From contig CAZEJB010000014.1 of assembly GCA_964512635.1 (NCBI GenBank), positions 1-64,000 on the forward strand: a stretch of 64,000 nucleotides of DNA. The letters are read 5' to 3'. Source of the DNA: JADZFO01 sp964512635. Lineage in GTDB: Bacteria > 4484-113 > JAFGCY01. The position numbers and the translations under genes were made by a program. Position 1 is the first letter of the stretch, and every line of letters starts with the position of its first letter. Positions 8,154-16,021 of this stretch are shown one piece after another. The notes under the pieces are model-generated. The model ran no database searches. It worked only from the letters and a program-made list of their open reading frames with translations, and was not told the DNA's origin.

Positions 8154-8939
8154 ATGAAGATCGCAGTGATCGTCAAGGAAGTCCCCGATACCGAGGCCGT
8201 CATCCCCATCCGCGACGGCAAGCCGGACCTGTCCGGAGTCAAATGGATCGTCAATCCTTACGACGAATACGCCGTTGAGGAGGCCGTGCGTCTGGCCGAA
8301 GCCAATCCCGGCACCAGCACGGTCGCGGTGATTGTCGGCAACGCCGGCAGCCGTACGAACCTGATCGACGTGCTGGCGCTCGGCATCGACGAGGCCATCC
8401 TGATCGCCGACCCGGCGCTGGAGGGCAGCGGCCCGCTGGCGACAGCCAAAGCGCTGGCCGCGGCGATCAAGCCGCTGGGCGCGGATGTGATCCTTGGCGG
8501 CCGCCAGGGCGTGGACTACGACTGGGGCCTGACAGGTATCGCGCTGGCCGAGGCCCTGGGGCTGGCCCACGTTGGCGTTGTCAGCAAGATTGAGTTCGGC
8601 GCTGGCAGCTTCAAGGCTGAGAGCGAAGGCGACGAAGGCAAGCTGATCACCGAAGGCAGCCTGCCCGCTGTGTTCACCACCGACAAGGGCATCAACGAGC
8701 CGCGCTATAAGAACCTCAAGGGCATCATGGCGGCCAAGAAGAAGACCATCACCGAGCACACGCTGAGCAGTCTCGGCCTCGACGCTTCCGGCTTTGGCGC
8801 GGCGGCGGCGGGCGTTGAGCTGGTCAGTGCAAGCGAGCCGGCAAAGCGCCAGGGCGGCCGCATCATTGAGGGCGACACGGCCCAGGCCAAGGTAGCAAGC
8901 CTGGTCAAGCTCCTGCGCGAGGAAGCGAAAGTTCTTTGA
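8154..8939 (+). CDS. etfB: Electron transfer flavoprotein, beta subunit
   Basis: 261 residues from the ATG at 8154, which has GAGGAG just upstream; the in-frame extension to 8055 has no site and no family similarity. It opens MKIAVIVKEVPDTEAV, the usual EtfB start. The AMP-binding region includes VNPYDEYAVEEAVRL, and the family signature appears as ILGGRQGVDYDWGLTG and LPAVFTTDKGINEPRY (about 160-210). EtfB pairs with EtfA to carry electrons from acyl-CoA and related dehydrogenases to the quinone pool. The etfA gene follows after a 154-base spacer filled with palindromic repeats, so the two may be cotranscribed despite the spacing. Confidence 0.96.
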   Translation: MKIAVIVKEVPDTEAVIPIRDGKPDLSGVKWIVNPYDEYAVEEAVRLAEANPGTSTVAVIVGNAGSRTNLIDVLALGIDEAILIADPALEGSGPLATAKALAAAIKPLGADVILGGRQGVDYDWGLTGIALAEALGLAHVGVVSKIEFGAGSFKAESEGDEGKLITEGSLPAVFTTDKGINEPRYKNLKGIMAAKKKTITEHTLSSLGLDASGFGAAAAGVELVSASEPAKRQGGRIIEGDTAQAKVASLVKLLREEAKVL

Positions 8940-8940
8940 T

Positions 8941-9083
8941 TTGTAGGGGCGTGGGCTTGTCCCCGCCCTCTTGTAGGGGCGGGATAGAATTCTCGCCCTG
9001 ATTTCAAAGGCGAAGAGGGGGGCGCATGCTATCGCCCTCCTACAAGATCAAATCGGGCGGGGACAAGCCCACGCCCCTACAGG
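8941..9083. repeat. REP-like palindrome cluster between etfB and etfA
   Basis: Four units lie in this spacer. Two on the plus strand begin TGTAGGGGCG (at about 8942 and 8973). The last, on the minus strand, ends GCCCCTACA (about 9054-9081) and is the reverse complement of the first (GGGCGGGGACAAGCCC core). The third is a degenerate unit at about 9015-9049. The outer pair could form a long hairpin between the two cotranscribed genes. Confidence 0.85.
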
Positions 9084-9093
9084 GAATAGAAAG

Positions 9094-10050
9094 ATGACCA
9101 AGATCCTGATCGTTGGCGAGTTCAACAACGGCAAGCTCAAGGGCTCGGTGGCCGAGCTGGTGTCCGCCGCCCGCGCCATTGACCCCGCGGCGGAGCTGCA
9201 CGGCGCCCTGCTGGGCAGCGGTTCCAGCGCCGCGGCTCTGGGCTTCGGTGCCTTCGGCATCGGCACCGTCCACGCGCTGGATGGCAGCCTGCCGCACTAC
9301 AGCTCTGACGGCTTTGCCCAGGCGCTGAGCGCTGCCGCCAGCGGCTACGACTACGTCCTGTTGCAGCAAAGCTTCTTCGGCCGCGATCTCGGCGCGCGTC
9401 TGGCGGCCATCACTTCGGCGGCCTGGCTCAACGATGTGACGGCGGTCGAGGCCGGCCCGGTCTTCGTCAAGCCGCTTTATGCCGGCAAGATCATCAGCCG
9501 CATGCGCTTTTCCGGCAGCGGCCTGAAGATCGTCTCGGTGCGGCCCAAGACCTTCATGCCAGCGGCTGCTGATGGCAGCGCCAGCGTCAGCGTCAACTCG
9601 CTGGCGGAGCCGGCGGCCTGCAAAAGCAAGGTTACCCGCGTTGAGGCTAAGGGCGAAGGTCAGATTGATCTGAAGGAAGCCGACATCATCATCTCCGGCG
9701 GCCGCGGCGTTGGCGGACCCGAAGGCTTTGCCCCGCTGCGCGAGTTTGCGACTGCCGTCGGCGCCGCTCTCGGTGCCAGCCGCGCTGCGGTGGACAGCGG
9801 CTGGATCGGCCACAGCCATCAGGTCGGCCAGACCGGCAAGACGGTCAACCCCAAGCTCTATATCGCCTGCGGCATCAGCGGGGCGATCCAGCACCTCGCC
9901 GGCATGCAGACCTCGGGAGTCATCGTGGCGATCAACAACAACGAGGCCGCCCCGCTGATGAAGCTGGCAGACTATGGCCTGGTGGGCGACCTGTTTGAGA
10001 TCGTGCCCGAGCTGCAGAAGCAGATCCTGGCCCTGCGCGCACAGGGTTAG
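9094..10050 (+). CDS. etfA: Electron transfer flavoprotein, alpha subunit
   Basis: 318 residues. It starts MTKILIVGEFNNGKLK. The C-terminal FAD domain (about 190-310) contains IISGGRGVGGPEGF, then DSGWIGHSHQVGQTGKTV, then ACGISGAIQHLAGM and VAINNNEAAP, which are the FAD-binding stretches of EtfA. The N-terminal half matches the beta-subunit-like fold. It forms the ETF heterodimer with the product of the preceding gene and holds the redox-active FAD. Length matches the family (310-330). No EtfQO-type acceptor or acyl-CoA dehydrogenase gene is in the window. Confidence 0.96.
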   Translation: MTKILIVGEFNNGKLKGSVAELVSAARAIDPAAELHGALLGSGSSAAALGFGAFGIGTVHALDGSLPHYSSDGFAQALSAAASGYDYVLLQQSFFGRDLGARLAAITSAAWLNDVTAVEAGPVFVKPLYAGKIISRMRFSGSGLKIVSVRPKTFMPAAADGSASVSVNSLAEPAACKSKVTRVEAKGEGQIDLKEADIIISGGRGVGGPEGFAPLREFATAVGAALGASRAAVDSGWIGHSHQVGQTGKTVNPKLYIACGISGAIQHLAGMQTSGVIVAINNNEAAPLMKLADYGLVGDLFEIVPELQKQILALRAQG

Positions 10051-10066
10051 GCCTCTCGGCTCCTAT

Positions 10067-11098
10067 CTAGCCCTCCCGGCTTACCACAATCTGGGTCTGG
10101 CCCAGCGTGATGATGTCGCCGGCGGCCAAGGCGCGCGGCATGTGCGCGCTCAGCTTCTCCTCGTTCAGCACCGTGCCGTTCGTGCTGCCGAGGTCAGTTA
10201 TGCTCAGTTCTTCGGCGTCGGCGTCAAACTGGCCGTGCAGGCTGCTGACATAGCCATCGCCGATGACCAGCTCGGCCTTCTCAGCTTTGCGCCCAAAGGT
10301 GGTGCTGCCCATCTTCAGCAAGACCGGCTCGCCGTCAGCAAACTGCAACCCCCAGGGTGAGAGCTCGATGGCCTCTTCGGCCGGCGCATCGGCGGAGCCT
10401 TCCGCATCGGCTGCCGCATCCAACACGGCCGGCGCTGCGGCAGTCTCTCCTGAAACCAGCGCAGTCGAGTCAAAGTCCAGATGCGCTTCATCCACGCTGG
10501 TGGCCGGCTGGTTGATCTGCAGGGCAGCGGGCTCGGCGCCTTCGTAGTCTGGATTGCGGTGCAGGGTGAGGACTGTCCCGCCAATCTTGATCTTCTCGCC
10601 CTGGACCAGCGGCAGCGGCATCCCGCCAGCGGCAAGCTGGGCTTCCTCAATGAAGGTGCCGTTGCTGCTGCCAAGGTCCTCGACCATCACTTCATCTTCA
10701 CTGACTCTGAAGCGCGCGTGTTGGCGGGAGGCAAAGCTGTCGTTAAGCTGGATGTCCACTTCACCCCGTCCGATGACGGTCTCGCCAAGCGCCAGACCAA
10801 ACTGCTGGCCGTGGGCGTTTTCCAGAAACCAGGGTGCCGTCTGCGGATCGGCGCCGCTGCGTCCCGGGCTGGCCGCGCCGCTGGCCGGCTGATCTGCCGG
10901 GGTTGCGGCTGCCTGCGCTGCCGGCGCGCCGGCGGCCCAGGTACCGCGCTGATAGCCGCAGCGGGGGCAGAACTGCTCGCCGCTTGGAATCTGCGTGTTG
11001 CAGCCGGGGCAGCTCTCCGCGCTGGCTGCGAGGGCAGCGTCCATCGGGTAGGCCTGGGTGCCGTCGCGATTGATCAGTGCGGTGGCGTCGTTGCTCAT
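10067..11098 (-). CDS. Zinc-ribbon protein with two FHA domains
   Basis: 343 residues. A zinc ribbon near the N-terminus has CPGC and CPRCG (residues about 30-47). An FHA domain at about 95-175 contains IGRGEVDIQLND, SRQHARF and GSSNGTFIEE. A second at about 260-340 contains FGRKAEKAELVIGD, SSLHGQF and GSTNGTVLNEEKL. FHA domains bind phosphothreonine peptides, so the protein is likely an adaptor in Ser/Thr kinase signalling. No kinase gene is in the window. The Ala/Pro-rich linkers look disordered. ATG at 11098 has AGGAGAG upstream. The gene follows surE after 68 bases and may be the last gene of that minus-strand operon. Confidence 0.9.
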   Translation of the reverse strand: MSNDATALINRDGTQAYPMDAALAASAESCPGCNTQIPSGEQFCPRCGYQRGTWAAGAPAAQAAATPADQPASGAASPGRSGADPQTAPWFLENAHGQQFGLALGETVIGRGEVDIQLNDSFASRQHARFRVSEDEVMVEDLGSSNGTFIEEAQLAAGGMPLPLVQGEKIKIGGTVLTLHRNPDYEGAEPAALQINQPATSVDEAHLDFDSTALVSGETAAAPAVLDAAADAEGSADAPAEEAIELSPWGLQFADGEPVLLKMGSTTFGRKAEKAELVIGDGYVSSLHGQFDADAEELSITDLGSTNGTVLNEEKLSAHMPRALAAGDIITLGQTQIVVSREG

Positions 11099-11166
11099 CT
11101 TGCTCTCCTGCCGGCCTTGCGGCCTTAACCTTTTGACTGCCTTACGGCCCGCGGCGTTCCAGTCAG

Positions 11167-12144
11167 CTATTCAAAACTGCCGGCCTGACCGGCAGCCATG
11201 CGCTGGGCCAGGTGCTCGCGGAACCGGGCGGCCTCATGACGGTTGCTTAGATCATACGTGATTGGCGTCACGCTGACATAGTCGTGGCTCAGTGCGTGGG
11301 TGTCGGTCCCCGGCGTATCATCGTCCTGCAGCACTTTCTCACCGCCGACGTAAAAGCACTCGCGGCCGGAGCTGTCCTGGCCCTTGGAGATCGCGTCGAT
11401 GTAGCGCCGCACGCCCCCCATGCTCCAGCTGATCCCGGCGACGCTGTCCATGGCGCAGCCCGGGAAGTTGACGTTGAAACAAGGTGCGTGCTCGATCAAC
11501 TCCGGAAACCAGCCTGCGGGAGGCGTGGGGAAGTGGTCGCAGCCGCCCTTTGGCGCCGACACCAGCGGCCAGAAGTGCTCGCCAAGATGCTCGGTCTGCC
11601 GCTCCGCTGCCGCTTTCAGACGCTCCAGAGTCTCTGACTGCCAGGGGAAGCTGTGGCCATATACCAGCAGTGCCATGGTCAGACTGGCCATCCGGGCGGC
11701 CTCCGCAAAGTCGCCACCCCGCTCGCTGTCGAGGCTCAGCGCCATGGCCGGGAGGCCCAGCACTGCCGCTTCCAGAGCCGCACCAATCGTCCCGCTGTAG
11801 GTCATGTCCTCGGCCACATTGCAGCCGCGGTTGATGCCGCTCAGCACCAGGTCGGGCTGACGGCCATCGGCTATGGCAAAGTGCGCCAGCATTACGCAGT
11901 CGCTGGGCTTTCCGCTGCAGCTGATCGCCCGCAGGTCGCGAGCCTTGCTGCCAAGCCAGCCGGCAAAGTCAGGACACTCTTCAAGATACAGCGGCTCACG
12001 CAGCGTTATCGAGTGGCTCGTGCCGCTGGACGCCGCCTGTGGCGCGATGACCAGCAACTCGCAAAAGGGCGCAAGCTCACTGGCCAGGGCAAGCAGCCCC
12101 GGCTCGCCAATTCCATCGTCGTTGGTCAACAGGACTCTGAGCAT
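11167..12144 (-). CDS. surE: 5'/3'-nucleotidase SurE
   Basis: 325 residues from ATG 12144. It opens MLRVLLTNDDGIGEPGLLAL, with the paired aspartates (NDDG) that bind the catalytic metal, followed by VIAPQAASSGTSHSIT and VLSGINRGCNVAEDMTYSGT, all SurE signatures. SurE dephosphorylates nucleoside monophosphates and is linked to stress survival. It is longer than the usual 250 residues, the extra length lying in the C-terminal half. The start lies 16 bases after the stop of the upstream lipoprotein gene, indicating an operon. An in-frame ATG at 12171 would overlap that gene and is less likely. Confidence 0.93.
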   Translation of the reverse strand: MLRVLLTNDDGIGEPGLLALASELAPFCELLVIAPQAASSGTSHSITLREPLYLEECPDFAGWLGSKARDLRAISCSGKPSDCVMLAHFAIADGRQPDLVLSGINRGCNVAEDMTYSGTIGAALEAAVLGLPAMALSLDSERGGDFAEAARMASLTMALLVYGHSFPWQSETLERLKAAAERQTEHLGEHFWPLVSAPKGGCDHFPTPPAGWFPELIEHAPCFNVNFPGCAMDSVAGISWSMGGVRRYIDAISKGQDSSGRECFYVGGEKVLQDDDTPGTDTHALSHDYVSVTPITYDLSNRHEAARFREHLAQRMAAGQAGSFE

Positions 12145-12160
12145 GCTTGCGCCGCGCGGC

Positions 12161-14482
12161 CTAGCCGACATTGCCCTTGGGCAGGCTGGGCATGAAGTAA
12201 AGCTGGTCCATTACTTCGGCGGTTTCGGCATCGACGCGGGATGTCCACAAAAGGTCGCCGCCCTTTTGCAGGTAGACGTCGATTTCGTAGAACACCTTGG
12301 GCGGTCCGGGCAGGGCATAGGCGGCCGGGCCGAGTTCCTTGTTGCGGGGACGGGCCAGCACCATGCGCTTGCCGGCAACATCAATATAGGCCTTGGCCTG
12401 CGGTGGCAAAGGTGTTTCCTTGTAGTTGCGCACAGCAACCTCGAGCTCTTCATCAGTCGCCTTGAGCACGGGCTCGTTCACAGCTTCGAAGCTGGACAGG
12501 TTCATCTCGGCTATTCGTCCTGTGCCCTTGACCACACGAATGGTAGCCTCGCTGCTCACGACCCAGGGCCCGCTGTTTGGCAGGTTGTAGCCGTCGCGAT
12601 AGATGAATACATAGCTGTCGCTGCGGGCGTCATAGATCGGGCCACTGCCACGCTGGAAGGGCTGGGCGTTTGCTCCGAGCCAGCCGGCCTTCTTCAACAC
12701 GTTGCGCGCGATTTCCTCGGCGCCGTAGGCGTCCACCGGGCCCTTATCCACATCCGGCGCCGCGGCCATGTTGTAGTCGTTGGGGAAATAGAGCGAGTCA
12801 AAACCGCGGCGCTGCAGGTCAAAGCGCAGCAGCGCGATGGAGTCCGGATGGCTCGGGTCATAGAAGACGCCGGCATACTCATTGAGTCCGATGCCCTCGC
12901 GGCCCTCCCAGCTTGTGTCCGCGCCTTCACCGGGGGTGAAGCCAAGCTGGGCCAGGAACTCCCGGGCCTTGCTGTCGTACTCCTTGAAGTAGTCCTGCCC
13001 GCGCCACTGCTTGGACTGCTCGGGGCTGTTCGGGATATCAAAACGGAACAAGATGCCGTTCTCCAGGAACACACCCTGGTCGGCGCCCTCGGGCAAAAAC
13101 ACGCCGATCTCGCTGCCGGCGACGAAGTCCATCAGACGGCTGCGTTCACCATTCGAGGTGTCGATCAGGTAAAGGTCGCGGTCGAACTGGTCCTGGGCCA
13201 GCATCTTTTTGCAGTCAGGAGTCAGGTCGACAATACTGGTGTAGTTCTGTTCAAAGCGGAGCTCCTGCGAGGGCGAGCCGTTAAGAGGCTGGCGCAGCAG
13301 CACCGAGAAGTTCTCCAGGTTCTTGCCGTCCGCGGTGGCCGGGCTGTAGACCACGACCATGTTCTTGCCGCCTTCCTCGATTGTCGCGTGCATCGCCACA
13401 CCGGGGACCTTAAGCAGGCTCTTGATCTCGCCACCGCCGCTGGGCAGCAGGAAGTACTCCGTGTTGATCTGGCCCGGCTCGGTGCTGGAAGCAGAGAGCA
13501 CCAGAGCGTCGTTGCTGACGGCGGACAGGGTCAGCATCTTGCTTTCCTCACCGGCCGGCATGTTGATCGGCAGCAGGCTGGCGCTGCCTTTGTCCCAGAG
13601 CAGCAGCACCCACTTTGGCGGGGGCAGGCTGTCGCGCATCTTGACCATCACCTGGCGCTGTGCCTCGGTGGGTTCCTCACTGGCAGGCGCGCTAAGTCCC
13701 AGCTCCTTAAGCTTCTCGCTGAAGATCTTCTCGCTGAATATCGAGGTCATTCCTGTCTTGAGCTGCTTGAGCTGGTCCGGGGACAGGTCCTTCGCGCCGG
13801 CTTTGAGGTTTTGAAAGTCCTTCAACCAGCGATCCGCCGTATAGCCCAGGATGGACAGGTCGTTATCGAAAGCCAGGCTGGCAACGCGCTGGCCGTCTGC
13901 GCTCGCCAGCGGGATCAGGTTGGCGTTACGGTAAGGGCGCCAGGCCGGGTCGCGAAAGTCAAAGGTCGCCGACTCTTCCTTGCTCGCCAGGTCGTAGCGG
14001 TAGGCAATTGCAATGTCATGGGGAGTGTCGAGGCCGGGATCGTCGATGTACTTCGATGTCTCGCGCAACCTGGAATAGACCAGATAGCGGCCTTCCTGGT
14101 CCACGGTCAGCGAGCCGGCCAGCATGCGGTCGATTGTGGCAACCTTGGCCCGAATGCCCGTGCGCAGGTCGCGTACATATATGTCGTTCTTCTCGTCGCC
14201 GGCAGGCACGGCAAAGAAGATCTGTTTGCTCTTCTTGGCTCCGGCGAGCGAAAAGCCCTGCATGCCGATGAAATCCATTGACTGGCAGGGCAGGCCGACC
14301 GAGGTCTTGGTAAACTCAACCCCGGGCTCCTGCGGCGCCGGGTAGGTTTTGTTGCTGCCGGTTTTGCCGCCGCTGCCCTTGCTATCGCCGTTGCAGGACG
14401 CAGCCAGCGTGAGCAGGGCCGCGCCCGCCAGCAGAAGTGCGCAAAGGCCTGCGAAACGGCGCAGGGATACTCGTGTGGTCAT
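12161..14482 (-). CDS. Large lipoprotein of unknown function, beta-propeller-like
   Basis: 773 residues. The signal peptide ends in a lipobox with Cys30 (TLAASC). The body has repeated segments of the type 'value, then display or compare', such as DIYVRDLRTGIRAKVATIDR, RYLVYSRLRETSKYI and KKMLAQDQFDRDLYLID, reminiscent of TolB/WD40-like propellers, though no canonical repeat is exact. The last 200 residues include a possible peptidase-inhibitor-like or dimerisation region ending YEIDVYLQKGGDLLWTSRVD. The role is unknown; a periplasmic or surface protein is likely. It heads a transcript that continues into surE. A GAGGCAAG precedes the ATG by about 6 bases. Confidence 0.78.
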   Translation of the reverse strand: MTTRVSLRRFAGLCALLLAGAALLTLAASCNGDSKGSGGKTGSNKTYPAPQEPGVEFTKTSVGLPCQSMDFIGMQGFSLAGAKKSKQIFFAVPAGDEKNDIYVRDLRTGIRAKVATIDRMLAGSLTVDQEGRYLVYSRLRETSKYIDDPGLDTPHDIAIAYRYDLASKEESATFDFRDPAWRPYRNANLIPLASADGQRVASLAFDNDLSILGYTADRWLKDFQNLKAGAKDLSPDQLKQLKTGMTSIFSEKIFSEKLKELGLSAPASEEPTEAQRQVMVKMRDSLPPPKWVLLLWDKGSASLLPINMPAGEESKMLTLSAVSNDALVLSASSTEPGQINTEYFLLPSGGGEIKSLLKVPGVAMHATIEEGGKNMVVVYSPATADGKNLENFSVLLRQPLNGSPSQELRFEQNYTSIVDLTPDCKKMLAQDQFDRDLYLIDTSNGERSRLMDFVAGSEIGVFLPEGADQGVFLENGILFRFDIPNSPEQSKQWRGQDYFKEYDSKAREFLAQLGFTPGEGADTSWEGREGIGLNEYAGVFYDPSHPDSIALLRFDLQRRGFDSLYFPNDYNMAAAPDVDKGPVDAYGAEEIARNVLKKAGWLGANAQPFQRGSGPIYDARSDSYVFIYRDGYNLPNSGPWVVSSEATIRVVKGTGRIAEMNLSSFEAVNEPVLKATDEELEVAVRNYKETPLPPQAKAYIDVAGKRMVLARPRNKELGPAAYALPGPPKVFYEIDVYLQKGGDLLWTSRVDAETAEVMDQLYFMPSLPKGNVG

Positions 14483-14610
14483 AGTTGTTCTTGCCTCAGC
14501 CGGGAATGCTCATCTACAGGACTGAAATGCGCAGCTTCAGTTCAAGTGACCGCGCAGGCAGGCCATCCAACCGGCCTGAAATTCTACAGCAGGCAGCGCA
14601 TCCCGGGGGC

Positions 14611-15846
14611 TCAGGCGGGCAGCGGCGAGCGGGTCTGGCGGGCGATGGCCAGCCCAGCACAGTGCCGCGCGGCCTTCTCAGCCATGAATACCCCGTAGAC
14701 CTCGCGCGGAAACGCTTCGGCCGCAGGACGGCCATCCGGAGCAAGCAGCTCCGGATGCCGTGCCAGATCCAGCAGCGTATCCCCGATGCCGTTGAAGCTG
14801 ATGGCCCCGAACTCGAAGGCCCGGCAAAGCTCCTCGTTTGCCGCCACAAGGGACCCAGGCAGCCACCAGGGGCCGTCCAGCGCCTCGCGGCAGGCGCGCA
14901 GGGCCGGGAAGCAGTCAAGGTCCACCGGCTCCAGATCCCAGCCGCTAAGCTGCGCCGCCGGCATGCCGGGTACCGCCTCAAGCCGCCGCGGCCAGGTCAG
15001 GCCAAGCTGGATCGGGATGCGCATGTCCGGAGTGGCCGCGTGCATGAGCAGGCTGCCGTCCTTCAGCCTCGCCATGGCATGAAGCTGGCCCTGCGGGTGC
15101 ACCAGCACCTCTATCTGGCTCGCGGGCAGCCCAAAGAGGTGGTGGGCTTCGATCACTTCAAGACCCTTGTTGAACAGCGTTGCGCTGTTGATGGTGATCC
15201 CCGCGCCCATGTTCCACACAGGGTGGGACAGGGCCTGCTCATAGGTCACCGCAGCCAGCTCTTCGCGGCTGAGACCGCGGAAGGGTCCGCCGCTCGCGGT
15301 CAGGATCGCCGCGTTCAGCGATTCGCGGGGCTGGCCGGCCAGGCACTGCCACAGTGCGCTGTGCTCGCTGTCCAGCGGCCGCAGTTCAACCCCATGCGTC
15401 CGCGCACTGTCCATCACCAGGCTGCCGGCGGCCACGAGCGCCTCTTTCGAAGCCAGAGCCACGGCCTTGCGGCTTTCGATCGCCGTCATCAGCGGCAGTA
15501 AGGCCCCGGTGCCAAAAATGGCCAGCAGCACCAGATCCGCGCCAGGGTCGCTGGCCAGGCTGCACTGACCTTCATCCCCGGCCAGAACGCGGATACCGCT
15601 GCCGCTTAGCATCGCCTCCAGGCTGGCGCTGTGTGCCGGGTTGCAGGCCACAGCCGCCGGCTTCCACTGCAGAGCCAGCTCGGCCAGTCGCTCCACACTG
15701 CCGCTGCAGCTCAGGCTGCGCACGCTCCATTCGCATTCGCTGTCGATCTGCTGCAGATGCGCGATGACTTCCAGGGCCTGCCGGCCGATTGAGCCGGTGG
15801 CGCCAAGGATGGCGACGCTGCACTTCCGTTTGCCTGAATCTGGCAC
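14611..15846 (-). CDS. dxr: 1-deoxy-D-xylulose 5-phosphate reductoisomerase
   Basis: 411 residues. The NADPH site is ILGATGSIGRQALEV at the N-terminus. ALASKEALVAAG (substrate and cofactor loop) and LDSEHSALWQCL (metal-binding Asp/Glu) follow at their usual positions, then TASGGPFRG and HPVWNMGAGITINSAT. Dxr makes 2-C-methyl-D-erythritol 4-phosphate, the committed step of the non-mevalonate isoprenoid pathway. The GTG at 15846 is 6 bases after a TATCAT hexamer, so the mRNA is probably leaderless. Other DXP-pathway genes are not in the window. Confidence 0.96.
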   Translation of the reverse strand: MPDSGKRKCSVAILGATGSIGRQALEVIAHLQQIDSECEWSVRSLSCSGSVERLAELALQWKPAAVACNPAHSASLEAMLSGSGIRVLAGDEGQCSLASDPGADLVLLAIFGTGALLPLMTAIESRKAVALASKEALVAAGSLVMDSARTHGVELRPLDSEHSALWQCLAGQPRESLNAAILTASGGPFRGLSREELAAVTYEQALSHPVWNMGAGITINSATLFNKGLEVIEAHHLFGLPASQIEVLVHPQGQLHAMARLKDGSLLMHAATPDMRIPIQLGLTWPRRLEAVPGMPAAQLSGWDLEPVDLDCFPALRACREALDGPWWLPGSLVAANEELCRAFEFGAISFNGIGDTLLDLARHPELLAPDGRPAAEAFPREVYGVFMAEKAARHCAGLAIARQTRSPLPA

Positions 15847-15852
15847 GCGGCA

Positions 15853-15858
15853 ATGATA
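15853..15858 (-). promoter_or_regulatory. -10 element of dxr (leaderless type)
   Basis: TATCAT on the minus strand, exactly 6 bases before the GTG start at 15846. Confidence 0.7.
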
Positions 15859-15869
15859 GCGGGGGAAGG

Positions 15870-16019
15870 AGCCAGGGATCAGGGATCAAGATCAGAAAAG
15901 ACAAGGGAGCAGAAGGCGCAAACCTCCTGCTCCCCTTGTTTAGCTTCTGGCAACACCTTGGAATCAAGATCCCGAGACATCCAGTCCCTGATCCCTAATA
16001 CCTAATCCCTGGTCCCTCT
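15870..16019. repeat. Inverted pair of 7-base repeat arrays
   Basis: At about 15870-15905 the sequence steps in 7s (AGCCAGG, GATCAGG, GATCAAG). At about 15980-16019 the opposite sense appears (TCCCTGA, TCCCTAA, TACCTAA, TCCCTGG). The arrays bracket about 75 bases between dxr and the tricorn gene. Confidence 0.75.
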
Positions 16020-16021
16020 TT

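Noticed and set aside
11873..14281. 802-codon plus-strand frame opposite surE and the large lipoprotein
   Set aside because: Antisense of two genes with clear starts, a lipobox and SurE motifs; its length reflects high GC content.
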